A stretch of DNA of 24,181 nucleotides from a bacterium (GCA_020626545.1 JAHKZS010000075.1:1-24181); one strand, 5' to 3'. Counted from the stretch's first letter, positions 7,621-16,086 are shown. Notes: generated by a model not told the origin, from the sequence alone. A program made the numbers and translations.

Positions 7621-8832
7621 TCAACTGTCGGTTGTTGGTTTTAATATTTTGTTATCACTTGGTTTAGCCAGAATTTCCTTTATAAACGTAAAGGTTACAT
7701 ACGCGTATGCCGCTATATAAAAGAGCGACGCCCATTTAAGATCCAGAACTTGATATAAATTAAACAGATAGAAGCAGTACCCTCTCAGACTTACAAGATT
7801 ACACACAACCGCTACCCAAATATTTTTACGATAAACAAGCGCGTATATAATAACGAGAATATCAAGCAGATATCCGTAGCGTTCGTGCATAGATGAGAGT
7901 AACATAATACACGTAAATACAGTCCAAACCGCTGTTAACATAAAAATCCTGCGATCAGAAAGGTTAACCCCTTTGCGAACCATAATTATAAGAACTATAG
8001 CGAGAACCGTAAATGTAAGAATTACCGAGAAATATTTTAACAGCTCATACATTTTGGCGTCGTTATAATCGACCATAAAGGCGTAAATGTTCGGAATATT
8101 TAAGTACATCTGTTTTACGTTGTTTGTTTGGTCTACGTAGACGTTTATTATATCCATCGGATTTCTGCCGAAAAGTAAAGCAGGCACGCACATAACAAAA
8201 TCCACCGCGGGAATAATCAAAAAGTGGAGGATAGAAACTTTGCGTGTCAGAATATAGTAAAACGCAAAGAAAGGTAGAATAAATATAACCTGAAGCTTAA
8301 ACGATAAAGCGAGCCCCAACATTATAAACGGGAGAATAGTTCTGTCTTTTAAAGTAAAATATATCGCTAATAAAATAAACGATACATAAATTGAATCGCA
8401 TTGAGCCCAGAATGCTGAATTAAGCACTACGGTGAGAGAACATAACGTAACAGCGTATGTAATTAAGGCGAGAAATTTATTCTTCCTTCCGTTAAGCTCA
8501 TACACAAGCATCGCGGCGCTTACCGAAAGCACAATATCGAATACCACGGAAAGCATCTTATACCCGACTATCGGCTCAATCGGTAAAAATGACATCAAAA
8601 ATATGATAATCTGATAAGGAATATTATAGTTGCCGACCTGAGTTGTCAGTGCTCCGAATCCAAGTGATTTTATTTGTATCCACCAAGGTTTCAGGAATAC
8701 GGAAAAGTCACCGCTTTCAAAGTTTGTTCCGAAAAATCGCAGAAACAAACCTAGAAATGTTATTAAAATAAAGCTGAAAAACATAAAGTGTTTTTTCAGA
8801 AAGTTAAAAAATTTAATTTCGATTTTTGTCAT
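7621..8832 (-). CDS. Polytopic membrane GT-C-type glycosyltransferase (mannosyltransferase/Gpi18-like)
   Basis: This 403-residue protein is strongly hydrophobic with about ten membrane segments and an N-terminal Lys-rich cytoplasmic start. The first extracytoplasmic loop contains ESGDFSVFLKPWW with an acidic residue (Asp42), as expected for GT-C-fold enzymes that use polyprenyl-phosphate sugars. Later segments FWAQCDSIYV and LSFKLQVIFILP resemble Gpi18/PIG-V-like and GT87-like proteins. The likely role is transfer of a hexose to a cell-envelope glycan, but donor and acceptor are unknown. The gene looks clearly more AT-rich than its neighbours, has its own promoter and stands between acpP and proS without an obvious functional link. 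AAAGGG precedes the ATG. The GT-C fold is moderately certain; the substrate is not. Confidence 0.7.
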   Translation of the reverse strand: MTKIEIKFFNFLKKHFMFFSFILITFLGLFLRFFGTNFESGDFSVFLKPWWIQIKSLGFGALTTQVGNYNIPYQIIIFLMSFLPIEPIVGYKMLSVVFDIVLSVSAAMLVYELNGRKNKFLALITYAVTLCSLTVVLNSAFWAQCDSIYVSFILLAIYFTLKDRTILPFIMLGLALSFKLQVIFILPFFAFYYILTRKVSILHFLIIPAVDFVMCVPALLFGRNPMDIINVYVDQTNNVKQMYLNIPNIYAFMVDYNDAKMYELLKYFSVILTFTVLAIVLIIMVRKGVNLSDRRIFMLTAVWTVFTCIMLLSSMHERYGYLLDILVIIYALVYRKNIWVAVVCNLVSLRGYCFYLFNLYQVLDLKWASLFYIAAYAYVTFTFIKEILAKPSDNKILKPTTDS

Positions 8833-8847
8833 TTTGATCCCTTTCAG

Positions 8848-8869
8848 TATAGTTTTTAATAAAACTATA
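8848..8869. repeat. Inverted repeat overlapping the -10 box of the glycosyltransferase promoter (operator candidate)
   Basis: TATAGTTTT at 8848-8856 and AAAACTATA at 8861-8869 are perfect 9-base arms separated by 4 bases. The right arm contains the -10 hexamer (8864-8869, - strand). The arms have no G/C-rich core, so a protein-binding site is likelier than a terminator. Confidence 0.5.
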
Positions 8870-8892
8870 TCATTATTCGACCATTTTGTAAA
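8864..8892 (-). promoter_or_regulatory. sigma-A promoter of the glycosyltransferase-like gene
   Basis: On the - strand TTTACA (8892-8887) and TATAGT (8869-8864) are separated by 17 bases. The start codon is about 30 bases downstream of the -10 box. Confidence 0.75.
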
Positions 8893-8941
8893 GTTTTCTG
8901 ACTAACGTTCCTCATAGGGAGCGGAACGGTTTAGATATAAT

Positions 8942-8973
8942 AATAAGGCGCCCACATTCGTGAGCGCCTTATT
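8942..8973 (-). terminator. Rho-independent terminator of acpP
   Basis: A long hairpin (8942-8955 with 8960-8973) has thirteen pairs, one C-A mismatch and a 4-base loop. Its core is AAGGCGC/GCGCCTT, with T-rich sequence continuing on the - strand. It lies 13 bases past the acpP stop. Confidence 0.85.
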
Positions 8974-8986
8974 TAACCACAAGTTA

Positions 8987-9214
8987 TTATGAGTTAGCTT
9001 CGATATAGTTTACGAGAGCGCCGACAGTCTTGATGTTCTCAATCTCGTCGTCGGGAACTTCGATTTCGAACTCGTCCTCGATAGACATAAGAAGGTCTAC
9101 TACGTCGAGAGAATCCGCGCCTAAATCGTCCTGAAGGTCGGTAGCCTCGGTAATCTTATCTTCCTCAACGTCAAACTGCTCAGCTAAAATAGCCTTAACT
9201 TTTTCTAATACCAT
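8987..9214 (-). CDS. acpP: Acyl carrier protein
   Basis: The 75-residue acidic protein is the acyl carrier protein of type II fatty acid synthesis. The phosphopantetheine attachment motif DLGADSLDVVDL is present with Ser35 as the modified residue. The ends, MVLEKVKAILAEQF and VGALVNYIEANS, are typical of the family. An AGGAGG site lies upstream of the ATG. No other fatty acid synthesis gene is adjacent. The gene has its own strong promoter and terminator, so it is probably monocistronic and highly expressed. Confidence 0.97.
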   Translation of the reverse strand: MVLEKVKAILAEQFDVEEDKITEATDLQDDLGADSLDVVDLLMSIEDEFEIEVPDDEIENIKTVGALVNYIEANS

Positions 9215-9320
9215 TTTAATATCCTCCTAAATTTAATTCTTAGCACACCATAGACAAAGCGGTGTTTTTTTGATACAATGGTTTGAGATTAACAACTAAT
9301 TTATACGTTGCTACTAGACT

Positions 9321-9349
9321 ATATTATTAGTAAATCTCCACTTTGTCAA
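9321..9349 (-). promoter_or_regulatory. sigma-A promoter of acpP
   Basis: On the - strand a perfect TTGACA (9349-9344) and TAATAT (9326-9321) are separated by 17 bases. The implied 5' untranslated region of roughly 100 bases is long for acpP. It contains a weak 5-bp hairpin near 9244-9265 but no recognised riboswitch. Confidence 0.75.
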
Positions 9350-9416
9350 TAATTATGTCAAAAATTTTACTTTTTATTTTTTCTTTTACTGATTCTATGC
9401 TTATCGAGGTGTGATT

Positions 9417-10256
9417 ATGTCAAAAAAATTCGCCGTTATCGGACATCCCATCGGCCATACGATGTCGCCGTTTATCCACGACAGACTGTTTAAGCTTTCG
9501 GGCATCGACGCCCGGTACTCGGTTATAGATATAGCTCCCGAGAATTTGGAGCGCGATTATAACGCAGTCCTTAAAAACCTCGACGGCTACAATATAACCA
9601 TTCCCCATAAGCAGAATATAATTCCCCTGCTCGACGAAATTGACGAAAAAGCCGAAATGTACGGAAGCGTTAATACGGTTTCTAATATAAACGGCAAGGC
9701 TCGGGGCTATACTACCGACCCCGACGGCTTCCTCGAGGCGCTTAAATACGCTTCTATCGACCTTAACGGCAGGGTGGTAATACTCGGTTGCGGCGGAGTA
9801 GCTCGTACTATGGCGTATGAAGCTCTGCTGAAAAACGCTAAGCTCGAGTTCGCCGTAAGGGAGAAAAGTGTTCCCAAGGTAAAAGAGCTGATTAAGGAAA
9901 TTAAGTCGAAGCTTAATAACCCCGACGTAAGCTTTTGCGATATTAATGAGCTTTCAGGCGGTATCGACCTGCTCGTTAACGCTACGCCCGTAGGTATGTC
10001 GCCGAATACAGATAATATGCCTGTTTCCGAGAGCGTACTTAAAAACTGCGCGAACGTTTACGACGCTATCTATAATCCGCTTAAAACCAAGCTGATTAAA
10101 ACCGCTCTGAAAAACGGCGCTAAAGCCGAGGGCGGAATGTCAATGCTCGTATGGCAGGCGGTAGTATCTCATCGCCATTGGGATAACAGCGTCTACGACG
10201 TAAAGGATATCGAGAAGCTTTGCGAGGACGCGGCTAAGGAGCTGATGAGCAGATGA
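9417..10256 (+). CDS. aroE: Shikimate dehydrogenase
   Basis: AroE reduces 3-dehydroshikimate to shikimate with NADPH. With ATG 9417 the protein has 279 residues. The catalytic pair is Lys65 in NITIPHKQN and Asp101 in GYTTDPDGF, close to E. coli numbering (Lys65/Asp102). The N-terminal substrate loop GHPIGHTMSPFIHD and the Rossmann motif VILGCGGVARTMAYEAL are present, and NATPVGM follows. I prefer the ATG at 9417 because GAGGTG (9406-9411) precedes it; a GTG at 9411 lies on that ribosome binding site. It is the first gene of the aromatic cluster and overlaps aroK by ATGA. No clear promoter was found in the short space to acpP, although a weak one may overlap the acpP promoter on the other strand. 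Confidence 0.97.
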   Translation: MSKKFAVIGHPIGHTMSPFIHDRLFKLSGIDARYSVIDIAPENLERDYNAVLKNLDGYNITIPHKQNIIPLLDEIDEKAEMYGSVNTVSNINGKARGYTTDPDGFLEALKYASIDLNGRVVILGCGGVARTMAYEALLKNAKLEFAVREKSVPKVKELIKEIKSKLNNPDVSFCDINELSGGIDLLVNATPVGMSPNTDNMPVSESVLKNCANVYDAIYNPLKTKLIKTALKNGAKAEGGMSMLVWQAVVSHRHWDNSVYDVKDIEKLCEDAAKELMSR

Positions 10257-10756
10257 AAAACATAATACTGTGCGGTTTTATGGGCTGCGGAAAAAGCACA
10301 ATCGGACGAAAAATCGCGAATAAAACCGAAAAAGAATTTGTGGATATGGACAGGTATATCGAGGAAAAAGCGGGTATGACCGTCAGCGAGATTTTCGAGA
10401 AATACGGCGAAGAAAGGTTCCGTGAGCTCGAAACCGAAGCTTGTAAGGAGCTTTCCGAAAAGAGCGGTTTAATAATCGCCTCGGGAGGCGGTACGCTTAC
10501 CTATCAGCGCAACATTGATATTCTCAAAAAATCGGGAAGAATCGTCTATATCGACGTAAAATACGAAATGCTCTGTAAACGTCTTAAACGCGATACACGC
10601 CGTCCGCTTTTACAGGTTGAGAACAGAAACGCCGTTATAAAGGAACTGCTCAAAAAGCGCCGTCCGATTTACGAGAAAGCGGCTTCGATTTACGTTGACG
10701 GCAACTTTACCTCGGGCAGAGTAGCCGATATTGTGATAGGGATTATACAATATTAG
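10253..10756 (+). CDS. aroK: Shikimate kinase
   Basis: AroK phosphorylates shikimate at the 3-hydroxyl with ATP. The 167 residues fit this NMP-kinase-like family. The Walker A motif GFMGCGKST is at residues 8-16. The shikimate-binding set is Asp33 in DMDRYIEE, Arg57 in FRELE and the glycine triplet SGGGT around residues 78-80. The LID segment RDTRRPLL is near residues 113-120. The start overlaps the aroE stop (ATGA), with AAGGAG at 10236-10241 upstream. A new promoter lies just after its stop, so aroE-aroK and the downstream aro genes can be expressed separately. Confidence 0.96.
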   Translation: MKNIILCGFMGCGKSTIGRKIANKTEKEFVDMDRYIEEKAGMTVSEIFEKYGEERFRELETEACKELSEKSGLIIASGGGTLTYQRNIDILKKSGRIVYIDVKYEMLCKRLKRDTRRPLLQVENRNAVIKELLKKRRPIYEKAASIYVDGNFTSGRVADIVIGIIQY

Positions 10757-10770
10757 TCACTATTAGTCAC
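10751..10770 (+). repeat. Two-copy 10-bp tandem repeat at the aroK stop
   Basis: TATTAGTCAC occurs twice head to tail at 10751-10760 and 10761-10770. The aroK stop codon (10754-10756) is inside the first copy. It may be a slippage duplication. Confidence 0.85.
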
Positions 10771-10782
10771 GCCGCACACATC

Positions 10783-10811
10783 TTGACATTATCACTTTAA
10801 AGTGCTAAAAT
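10783..10811 (+). promoter_or_regulatory. Strong sigma-A promoter of the aroF-to-pheA block
   Basis: A perfect TTGACA (10783-10788) and TAAAAT (10806-10811) have 17-base spacing, and a TG at 10803-10804 makes an extended -10 box. The aroF start is 34 bases downstream. This is one of the best promoters in the window and splits the cluster after aroK. Confidence 0.85.
10793..10804. promoter_or_regulatory. Palindromic operator candidate in the aroF promoter spacer
   Basis: CACTTTAAAGTG at 10793-10804 is a perfect 12-bp palindrome lying entirely between the -35 and -10 boxes. Repressors commonly bind in this position. The cognate regulator is unknown and no copy was noticed elsewhere in the window. 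Confidence 0.5.
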
Positions 10812-10845
10812 ATTACTATTATTCTATAGAAAAGAGTTGATAGTA

Positions 10846-11862
10846 ATGATTATTGTATTGAAACCTAATTGTACTAAGGAGCAGCAGATCGCCTTTTCCG
10901 AAATGCTGAAGGACACTTATGACGTAAAGGTTAACGTATGGGAAGGCGTACACTCTACTGTACTCGGTCTTTTAGGAGACACAACTCCTATTGATATAGA
11001 GTATATCGACGCTCAGGATATCGTCGAGAGCGTCAAGCGCGTTCAGGAGCCTTATAAGAAGGCTAATAGAAAGTTCCACCCCGAAAATACCGTCATCGAC
11101 GTCGGAAACGGCGTAAAAATCGGCGACGGAAGTCTTAATATTATGGCGGGCCCCTGTTCTGTCGAGAGCGAGGAACAGATTGTCGAAATCGCTAAATCCG
11201 TTAAAAAGAGCGGAGCTACTCTGCTTCGAGGCGGAGCGTTTAAACCGAGAACTTCTCCTTACGCGTTCCAAGGTCTAAAAGCCGAGGGACTTGACCTTCT
11301 TAAAATCGCGCGTAAGGAAACGGGACTTCCGATAGTCACCGAGATTATGAAGACCTCCCATATCGATATGTTCGAGCCTGTCGATATTATCCAGGTAGGC
11401 GCTAGAAATATGCAGAACTTCGAGCTTTTAAAGGAGCTCGGTAAAATAGATAAACCTATCCTCTTAAAGCGCGGACTCTCCGCTACTATCGAGGAATGGC
11501 TTATGTCCGCCGAGTATATTATGGCGGGCGGTAACAGTAAGGTTATCCTCTGTGAGAGAGGTATCCGTACTTATGAAACATTTACTAGAAATACTCTCGA
11601 TGTGTCGGCTGTGCCGATTGTTAAAAAGCTTTCGCATTTACCCGTAATCGCCGACCCGAGCCACGCTTCAGGCAAGAGCTGGCTCGTAGAACCGCTGGCT
11701 ATGTCCGCGGTAGCCGCGGGAGTAGACGGACTTATTATCGAGGTTCATAACGACCCGCCGCACGCTCTTTCCGACGGCGCCCAGTCGTTAACTCCTAAAC
11801 AGTTCGATAAAGTCGCTAAGAAGATTTTTAATCTCAAAAAGGCGCTTGATAATAATAAATAA
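10846..11862 (+). CDS. aroF: 3-deoxy-7-phosphoheptulonate (DAHP) synthase, AroI-beta type with N-terminal regulatory domain
   Basis: This enzyme condenses PEP and erythrose-4-phosphate, the entry step of the shikimate pathway. The 338 residues divide into a ferredoxin-like N-terminal domain of about 70 residues (MIIVLKPNCT onward) and a KDPG-aldolase-type barrel, as in Thermotoga maritima DAHP synthase. In that enzyme the N-terminal domain mediates inhibition by Tyr/Phe. Barrel motifs are AGPCSVES (metal-binding Cys104), GGAFKPRTSPYAFQG, KPILLKRG and IADPSHASGKSW, plus IEVHNDP. I chose ATG 10846 because it matches the family N-terminus; a TTG at 10837 gives no family match. It is the first gene after the internal promoter. 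Feedback control is inferred from the domain, not seen. Confidence 0.96.
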   Translation: MIIVLKPNCTKEQQIAFSEMLKDTYDVKVNVWEGVHSTVLGLLGDTTPIDIEYIDAQDIVESVKRVQEPYKKANRKFHPENTVIDVGNGVKIGDGSLNIMAGPCSVESEEQIVEIAKSVKKSGATLLRGGAFKPRTSPYAFQGLKAEGLDLLKIARKETGLPIVTEIMKTSHIDMFEPVDIIQVGARNMQNFELLKELGKIDKPILLKRGLSATIEEWLMSAEYIMAGGNSKVILCERGIRTYETFTRNTLDVSAVPIVKKLSHLPVIADPSHASGKSWLVEPLAMSAVAAGVDGLIIEVHNDPPHALSDGAQSLTPKQFDKVAKKIFNLKKALDNNK

Positions 11863-11874
11863 AGAAGTGATTAT

Positions 11875-12705
11875 ATGAATATTGCGGTCGTAGGTATGGG
11901 AATTATCGGCGGCAGCTTCTGTAAAGCGATAAAAAAGAATACTGACCATTATGTAATCGGAATTAACCGAACTAAATCTACTTTAGAAGAAGCTTACCGC
12001 GACAAAGCTATCGACGAGATAGGAAGTAAAGAGAGCCTGTCGAAAGCCGACGTCGTAATTCTCGCTCTATATCCGAAAGCCGCGATTGAATTTATCGAGA
12101 AATACGGAAGCTATATTAAAAAAGGCGCCGTAGTTACCGACTCCGCGGGCATAAAATCCGAAATCTGCCCCAGACTAAAGGAACTAGCCGAAAAATTCGG
12201 CTTCGAGTTCGTCGGAAGCCATCCGATGGCGGGTAAGGAGATAAACGGCTATAAAGCCTCCGACGCCGATTTATACAACGGCGCGAGCTATATTATAGTT
12301 CCGTGCGGAGCAAGCGAGAAAGCCGTAAAGCTTCTTTCCGATTTAGCCTTAGAGCTTAAATTTAAAATGATAAAAATTACCGATCCCGAGGAACACGACC
12401 GAATGATAGCGTTTACCTCACAGCTTCCGCATATCCTCGCCTGCGCCTATGTGCTAAGCCCCTGCTGTCCTAAGCACAAGGGCTTTTCCGCGGGCTCTTA
12501 TAAGGATGTTTCGCGCGTAGCGAATATAAACGCTGAGCTGTGGAGCGAGCTGTTCCTCGAAAACCGTGAACCGCTTATAGCTGAGCTTGAAATTCTCAGG
12601 GATAATATCCTAGATATAATCTCCGCTGTTAAAGATAACGATAAAGAACGTATAGAGGAGCTTTTAGAAAAAGCCCATAAAACCAAGGAGGCGCTCGGAG
12701 AATGA
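11875..12705 (+). CDS. tyrA: Prephenate dehydrogenase
   Basis: TyrA oxidatively decarboxylates prephenate to 4-hydroxyphenylpyruvate with NAD(P), the tyrosine branch. The N-terminal dinucleotide-binding motif is VVGMGIIGGSFCKAI, followed by the catalytic segment GSHPMAGKE and the helical C-terminal half with FTSQLPHILA. At 276 residues there is no ACT domain and no fused chorismate mutase, so any feedback by tyrosine would have to be direct or act elsewhere. A ribosome binding site (AAAGAAGTGA) precedes the ATG, 12 bases after aroF. It overlaps aroB by ATGA. Confidence 0.95.
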   Translation: MNIAVVGMGIIGGSFCKAIKKNTDHYVIGINRTKSTLEEAYRDKAIDEIGSKESLSKADVVILALYPKAAIEFIEKYGSYIKKGAVVTDSAGIKSEICPRLKELAEKFGFEFVGSHPMAGKEINGYKASDADLYNGASYIIVPCGASEKAVKLLSDLALELKFKMIKITDPEEHDRMIAFTSQLPHILACAYVLSPCCPKHKGFSAGSYKDVSRVANINAELWSELFLENREPLIAELEILRDNILDIISAVKDNDKERIEELLEKAHKTKEALGE

Positions 12706-13748
12706 GAACTGTAAAGGTTAATACAAGCGCTCCCTACGATATACTTATCGAACGAGGTCTTATCAATAACGCGGGTCAGTATATAAAAAATGTAACGAAC
12801 GCCCAAAAAACGTTTCTCATAACCGATACCAACGTCGAGAAATTCTACGCCGAAAAAGTCTTAACCTCGCTTAAAAACAGCGGCTTTGATACCGATATTT
12901 TCGTGTACGAGGCTGGCGAAAAGCGTAAAACTCTATCCACGATTTCCGATATGTACAGCCGTATGGCTGACTTCAATATGTCGAGAAAGGATATAGTCGT
13001 TGCCTTAGGAGGCGGAGTTTGCGGAGATATGGCGGGATTTGCCGCGGCGACTTATATGCGCGGTATTAATTTTGTCCAGATTCCGACCTCGCTATTAGCT
13101 CAGGTCGATTCCTCCGTCGGCGGAAAAACAGGCGTAGATATAGCCCAGGGCAAAAACCTTGTCGGCGCGTTTTTACAGCCGATTCTCGTTCTAATCGACC
13201 CCGATACCCTGTTTACCTTGCCAGAGTATTATATTAACGACGGTATGGCTGAGGTGATTAAGTACGGTTGTATCAAGGACAGCGCGCTTTTTAAAACGCT
13301 CGAGAACGAAAACGCGCTCGATATTATCGACGACGTAATCGAGCGTTGCGTAAGCATAAAACGCGACGTAGTCAGCCGTGACGAAAAGGAATCGGGCGAG
13401 CGGATGCTCCTTAATTTCGGACATACACTCGGCCACAGCCTCGAGAAAATCTACAACTTCGACGGCTTATCTCACGGACAGGCTGTCGCGATTGGTATGG
13501 TAATGATAACCTCTGCTTCCGAAAAGGCGGATATTACCGAAAACGGCAGTACCGAGAGGATAATCAGCCTCTGTAAAAAATACAACCTCCCTGTATCCGA
13601 TACCGCCGATATTAAAGAAATAGTAAAGTTCTGCGCCAACGATAAAAAGGCGGGCGGCGGCAGCGTAAACCTCGTCCTGCTCAAAAAAATCGGCGAGAGC
13701 TTTATAAGGAAAACTCCGCTGGGCGAGCTGGAGAATTTTATAAGATAG
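12702..13748 (+). CDS. aroB: 3-dehydroquinate synthase
   Basis: AroB converts DAHP to 3-dehydroquinate using NAD and a divalent metal. The 348-residue length is normal. The NAD-binding segment GGGVCGDMAGFAAATYMRG is near residues 103-121, and the metal ligands Glu184 (AEVIKYG), His241 (NFGHTLGHSLE) and His258 (LSHGQAVAIGM) are all present, as is PTSLLAQVDSSVGGKTGVD. An AAGGAGG site at 12685-12691 inside the end of tyrA serves the ATG, which overlaps the tyrA stop. Confidence 0.97.
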   Translation: MRTVKVNTSAPYDILIERGLINNAGQYIKNVTNAQKTFLITDTNVEKFYAEKVLTSLKNSGFDTDIFVYEAGEKRKTLSTISDMYSRMADFNMSRKDIVVALGGGVCGDMAGFAAATYMRGINFVQIPTSLLAQVDSSVGGKTGVDIAQGKNLVGAFLQPILVLIDPDTLFTLPEYYINDGMAEVIKYGCIKDSALFKTLENENALDIIDDVIERCVSIKRDVVSRDEKESGERMLLNFGHTLGHSLEKIYNFDGLSHGQAVAIGMVMITSASEKADITENGSTERIISLCKKYNLPVSDTADIKEIVKFCANDKKAGGGSVNLVLLKKIGESFIRKTPLGELENFIR

Positions 13749-13756
13749 GAAAAATA

Positions 13757-15034
13757 ATGTCGAATATAGTTTTAACCCGCTCATCTTTAAACGGAATAGT
13801 AACCGCGCCTCCCTCTAAAAGCGACGTCCACAGAGCTATAATCTGCGCCGCTTTGTCGAAGGGAGTTTGTAAAGTCGCGCCTGTCGCGCTGTCTAACGAC
13901 ATCAAGGCTACTATCGAGTGTGTTAAAGCCCTGGGGGCTAAAGCCAATTTAAACGGCGATACGCTCATAGTTGACGGGCGGGATATATTTAAGAAAAAGG
14001 AAGCGATTCTCGACTGTTTTGAGAGCGGTTCTACATTAAGGTTCTTTACCCCGATCGCCGCGGCGGGCGGAGTGAAAACTCATTTTACAGGCCGTGGTAG
14101 TTTATTAACACGGCCGATAGGTCTTTTTGCGGATATTTTACCGAAAGCGAACGTCAAGTGCGAAACCGACGGAACGCTTCCGCTTAAAATCAGCGGACAG
14201 CTTAAACCCGGTACATTCGAAGTCGCGGGGAATATAAGCTCCCAGTTTATTACCGGACTGCTCTTAGCTTTGCCGATGCTTGACGGCGACAGTAAAATCG
14301 TACTCACAACCGCTCTCGAGAGTGAGGGCTATATAAATATGACTACAGCCTGTATGGCGAAGTTCGGCGTAGAAGTCGAGCGAACCGATTACGGATGGTA
14401 TGTTCGGGGCAATCAGTCCTATCAGCCTCGTGATTACCGCACTGACGGCGACTGGTCTCAAGCGGCGTTTTTCTTAGCCGCGGGCGCGGTTTCGGGAGAT
14501 GTTACCGTAAAAGGACTCGATATAAATTCGCCCCAGGGCGATAAAAAAATCGCGGCTTTATTAAAGAACTTCGGCGCGGATATTACCGTCGGCGAAGATT
14601 ACGTTCGGGCTAAAAAATCCGAGCTAAAATCTATCGACATAGACGCCAGAAATATTCCCGATTTAGTGCCGATACTCGCGGTAACGGCTTCTTTAAGCGA
14701 GGGAGTTTGTGAAATTTACGGCGCCGAAAGGCTTAGGATAAAGGAGAGCGATCGCCTTAAAACGACCGCCGCTCTTATAAATTCGCTCGGCGGAAACGCC
14801 GTGGAAAAGCCTGACGGTCTGATTATAAAAGGCGTAAAAAGTTTTAAAGGCGGTACGGCGGACGGCGCTAACGACCATCGAATCGTGATGTCCGCTTCGG
14901 TAGCCGCTCTCGTAAGCGGGAGTGACGTCACCGTAACCGATAAGGAAAGTATAAACAAAAGCTTCCCCGATTATTTCGAGGAATATAAGGCTCTCGGAGG
15001 TGTAATTAAATGTCAACCTACGGCGAAAGAATAA
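13757..15034 (+). CDS. aroA: 3-phosphoshikimate 1-carboxyvinyltransferase (EPSP synthase)
   Basis: AroA transfers enolpyruvyl from PEP to shikimate-3-phosphate. The 425 residues match the family. Recognisable motifs are PPSKSDVHRAIICAAL, FESGSTLRFFTPIAA, the SSQFITGLLLALP segment, DGDWSQAAFFLAAGA, and the C-terminal RIKESDRLKTTAALINSLGG and DGANDHRIVMSASVA. The usual GNAGTA(x)R substrate loop of enterobacterial enzymes is replaced here by ESGSTLRFF, as I recall for clostridial members; what this means for glyphosate sensitivity cannot be read from sequence. The gene starts eight bases after the aroB stop, and its end overlaps aroC by 25 bases. Confidence 0.96.
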   Translation: MSNIVLTRSSLNGIVTAPPSKSDVHRAIICAALSKGVCKVAPVALSNDIKATIECVKALGAKANLNGDTLIVDGRDIFKKKEAILDCFESGSTLRFFTPIAAAGGVKTHFTGRGSLLTRPIGLFADILPKANVKCETDGTLPLKISGQLKPGTFEVAGNISSQFITGLLLALPMLDGDSKIVLTTALESEGYINMTTACMAKFGVEVERTDYGWYVRGNQSYQPRDYRTDGDWSQAAFFLAAGAVSGDVTVKGLDINSPQGDKKIAALLKNFGADITVGEDYVRAKKSELKSIDIDARNIPDLVPILAVTASLSEGVCEIYGAERLRIKESDRLKTTAALINSLGGNAVEKPDGLIIKGVKSFKGGTADGANDHRIVMSASVAALVSGSDVTVTDKESINKSFPDYFEEYKALGGVIKCQPTAKE

Positions 15035-16086
15035 AGCTTACCGTGTTCGGCGAAAGCCACGGCGAAGCCATAGGCGCGGTTTTAAGCGGAGTTCCCGCGG
15101 GATATAAAATTGATATGGATAAGGTTTTAGTCCAGATGGCCCGCAGGGCTCCGGGTAAGGACAAAACCGCTACACCCCGATTGGAAAAGGACTTTCCCGA
15201 GGTTAAGTCGGGAATACTAAACGGCGTTACCACAGGCGCTCCGATAGCCTGCGTGATTGAAAATACAAATACAAAAAGTAAGGACTACTCAAACCTGCTC
15301 GATACACCGCGCCCGAGCCACAGCGACTACACCGCTTACGTTAAGTACGGCGGTAATAACGATATCCGAGGCGGAGGTCATTTTAGCGGAAGGCTCACCG
15401 CTCCGATAGTTTTCGCGGGAGCTGTACTAAGGCAGATTCTGGAAGAAAAGGGAATTAAAATCGCCGCTCATATAAGCTCCGTCGCGGACGTAAACGATAA
15501 GCCCTTTAATCCTGTAGAGATTGACGATGAGTTGATTTCCGAGCTCAACAACAGCGCTTTTCCGCTTATAGATAAGTCTAAGGAAAAGGATATACGTGAG
15601 GTTGTCGAGAATGCCCGTATAAATCTCGACAGCGTAGGCGGTACGATCGAGTGCGCCGTAGTCGGAATGTCCGAGGGTATAGGCGGGCCGCTTTTCGAGG
15701 GTATCGAGGGCGCGATTTCAAAAGCAATTTTCGGAATCCCCGCGGTTAAAGGTATCGAGTTCGGCTCGGGCTTTAACGGAACTTTGAAACGCGGCAGCGA
15801 GAATAACGACGCTTTCGAGTATAAAAACGGAAAAGTCGTTACAAAAACGAACAATTGCGGCGGAATCCTCGGCGGTATCTCTAACGGTATGCCGATAATT
15901 TTCAGAACCGCCGTAAAACCCACACCCTCTATTTCTAAAGAACAGGAAAGTGTAAATCTTAAAACAGGCGAAAATACTACCCTTACCGTTAAGGGCAGAC
16001 ACGATCCATGTATTGTGCCGAGAGCCGTACCTGTTGTTGAGGCGGTCGCCGCGATAGCTGTTTCAGATTTACTGTTGGTGAATTAA
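15010..16086 (+). CDS. aroC: Chorismate synthase
   Basis: AroC eliminates phosphate from EPSP to give chorismate, using reduced FMN without net redox change. The 358-residue protein starts MSTYGERIKLTVFGESHGEAIG with the signature GESHG (His17). It continues with RPSHSDYTAYVKYGG and DIRGGGHFSGRLTAPIVFAGA. The C-terminal GRHDPCIVPRAVPVVEA is also a family signature. The ATG at 15010 has a GGAGGTG site at 14996-15002 lying within the 3' end of aroA. The 25-base overlap means the two proteins are read from different frames of the same DNA. pheA begins at the base right after its stop codon. Confidence 0.97.
   Translation: MSTYGERIKLTVFGESHGEAIGAVLSGVPAGYKIDMDKVLVQMARRAPGKDKTATPRLEKDFPEVKSGILNGVTTGAPIACVIENTNTKSKDYSNLLDTPRPSHSDYTAYVKYGGNNDIRGGGHFSGRLTAPIVFAGAVLRQILEEKGIKIAAHISSVADVNDKPFNPVEIDDELISELNNSAFPLIDKSKEKDIREVVENARINLDSVGGTIECAVVGMSEGIGGPLFEGIEGAISKAIFGIPAVKGIEFGSGFNGTLKRGSENNDAFEYKNGKVVTKTNNCGGILGGISNGMPIIFRTAVKPTPSISKEQESVNLKTGENTTLTVKGRHDPCIVPRAVPVVEAVAAIAVSDLLLVN

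Noticed and set aside
9240..9275. Hairpin with a T run (ACACC/GGTGT followed by T) upstream of acpP
   Set aside because: The stem is only 5 bp with an 11-base loop, and no + strand gene precedes it, so it is not a credible terminator.
9215..9416. T-box, Trp/Tyr leader or FapR operator between acpP and aroE
   Set aside because: No T-box specifier or antiterminator sequence and no convincing FapR-type palindrome could be found; the space to aroE is too short for a T-box.
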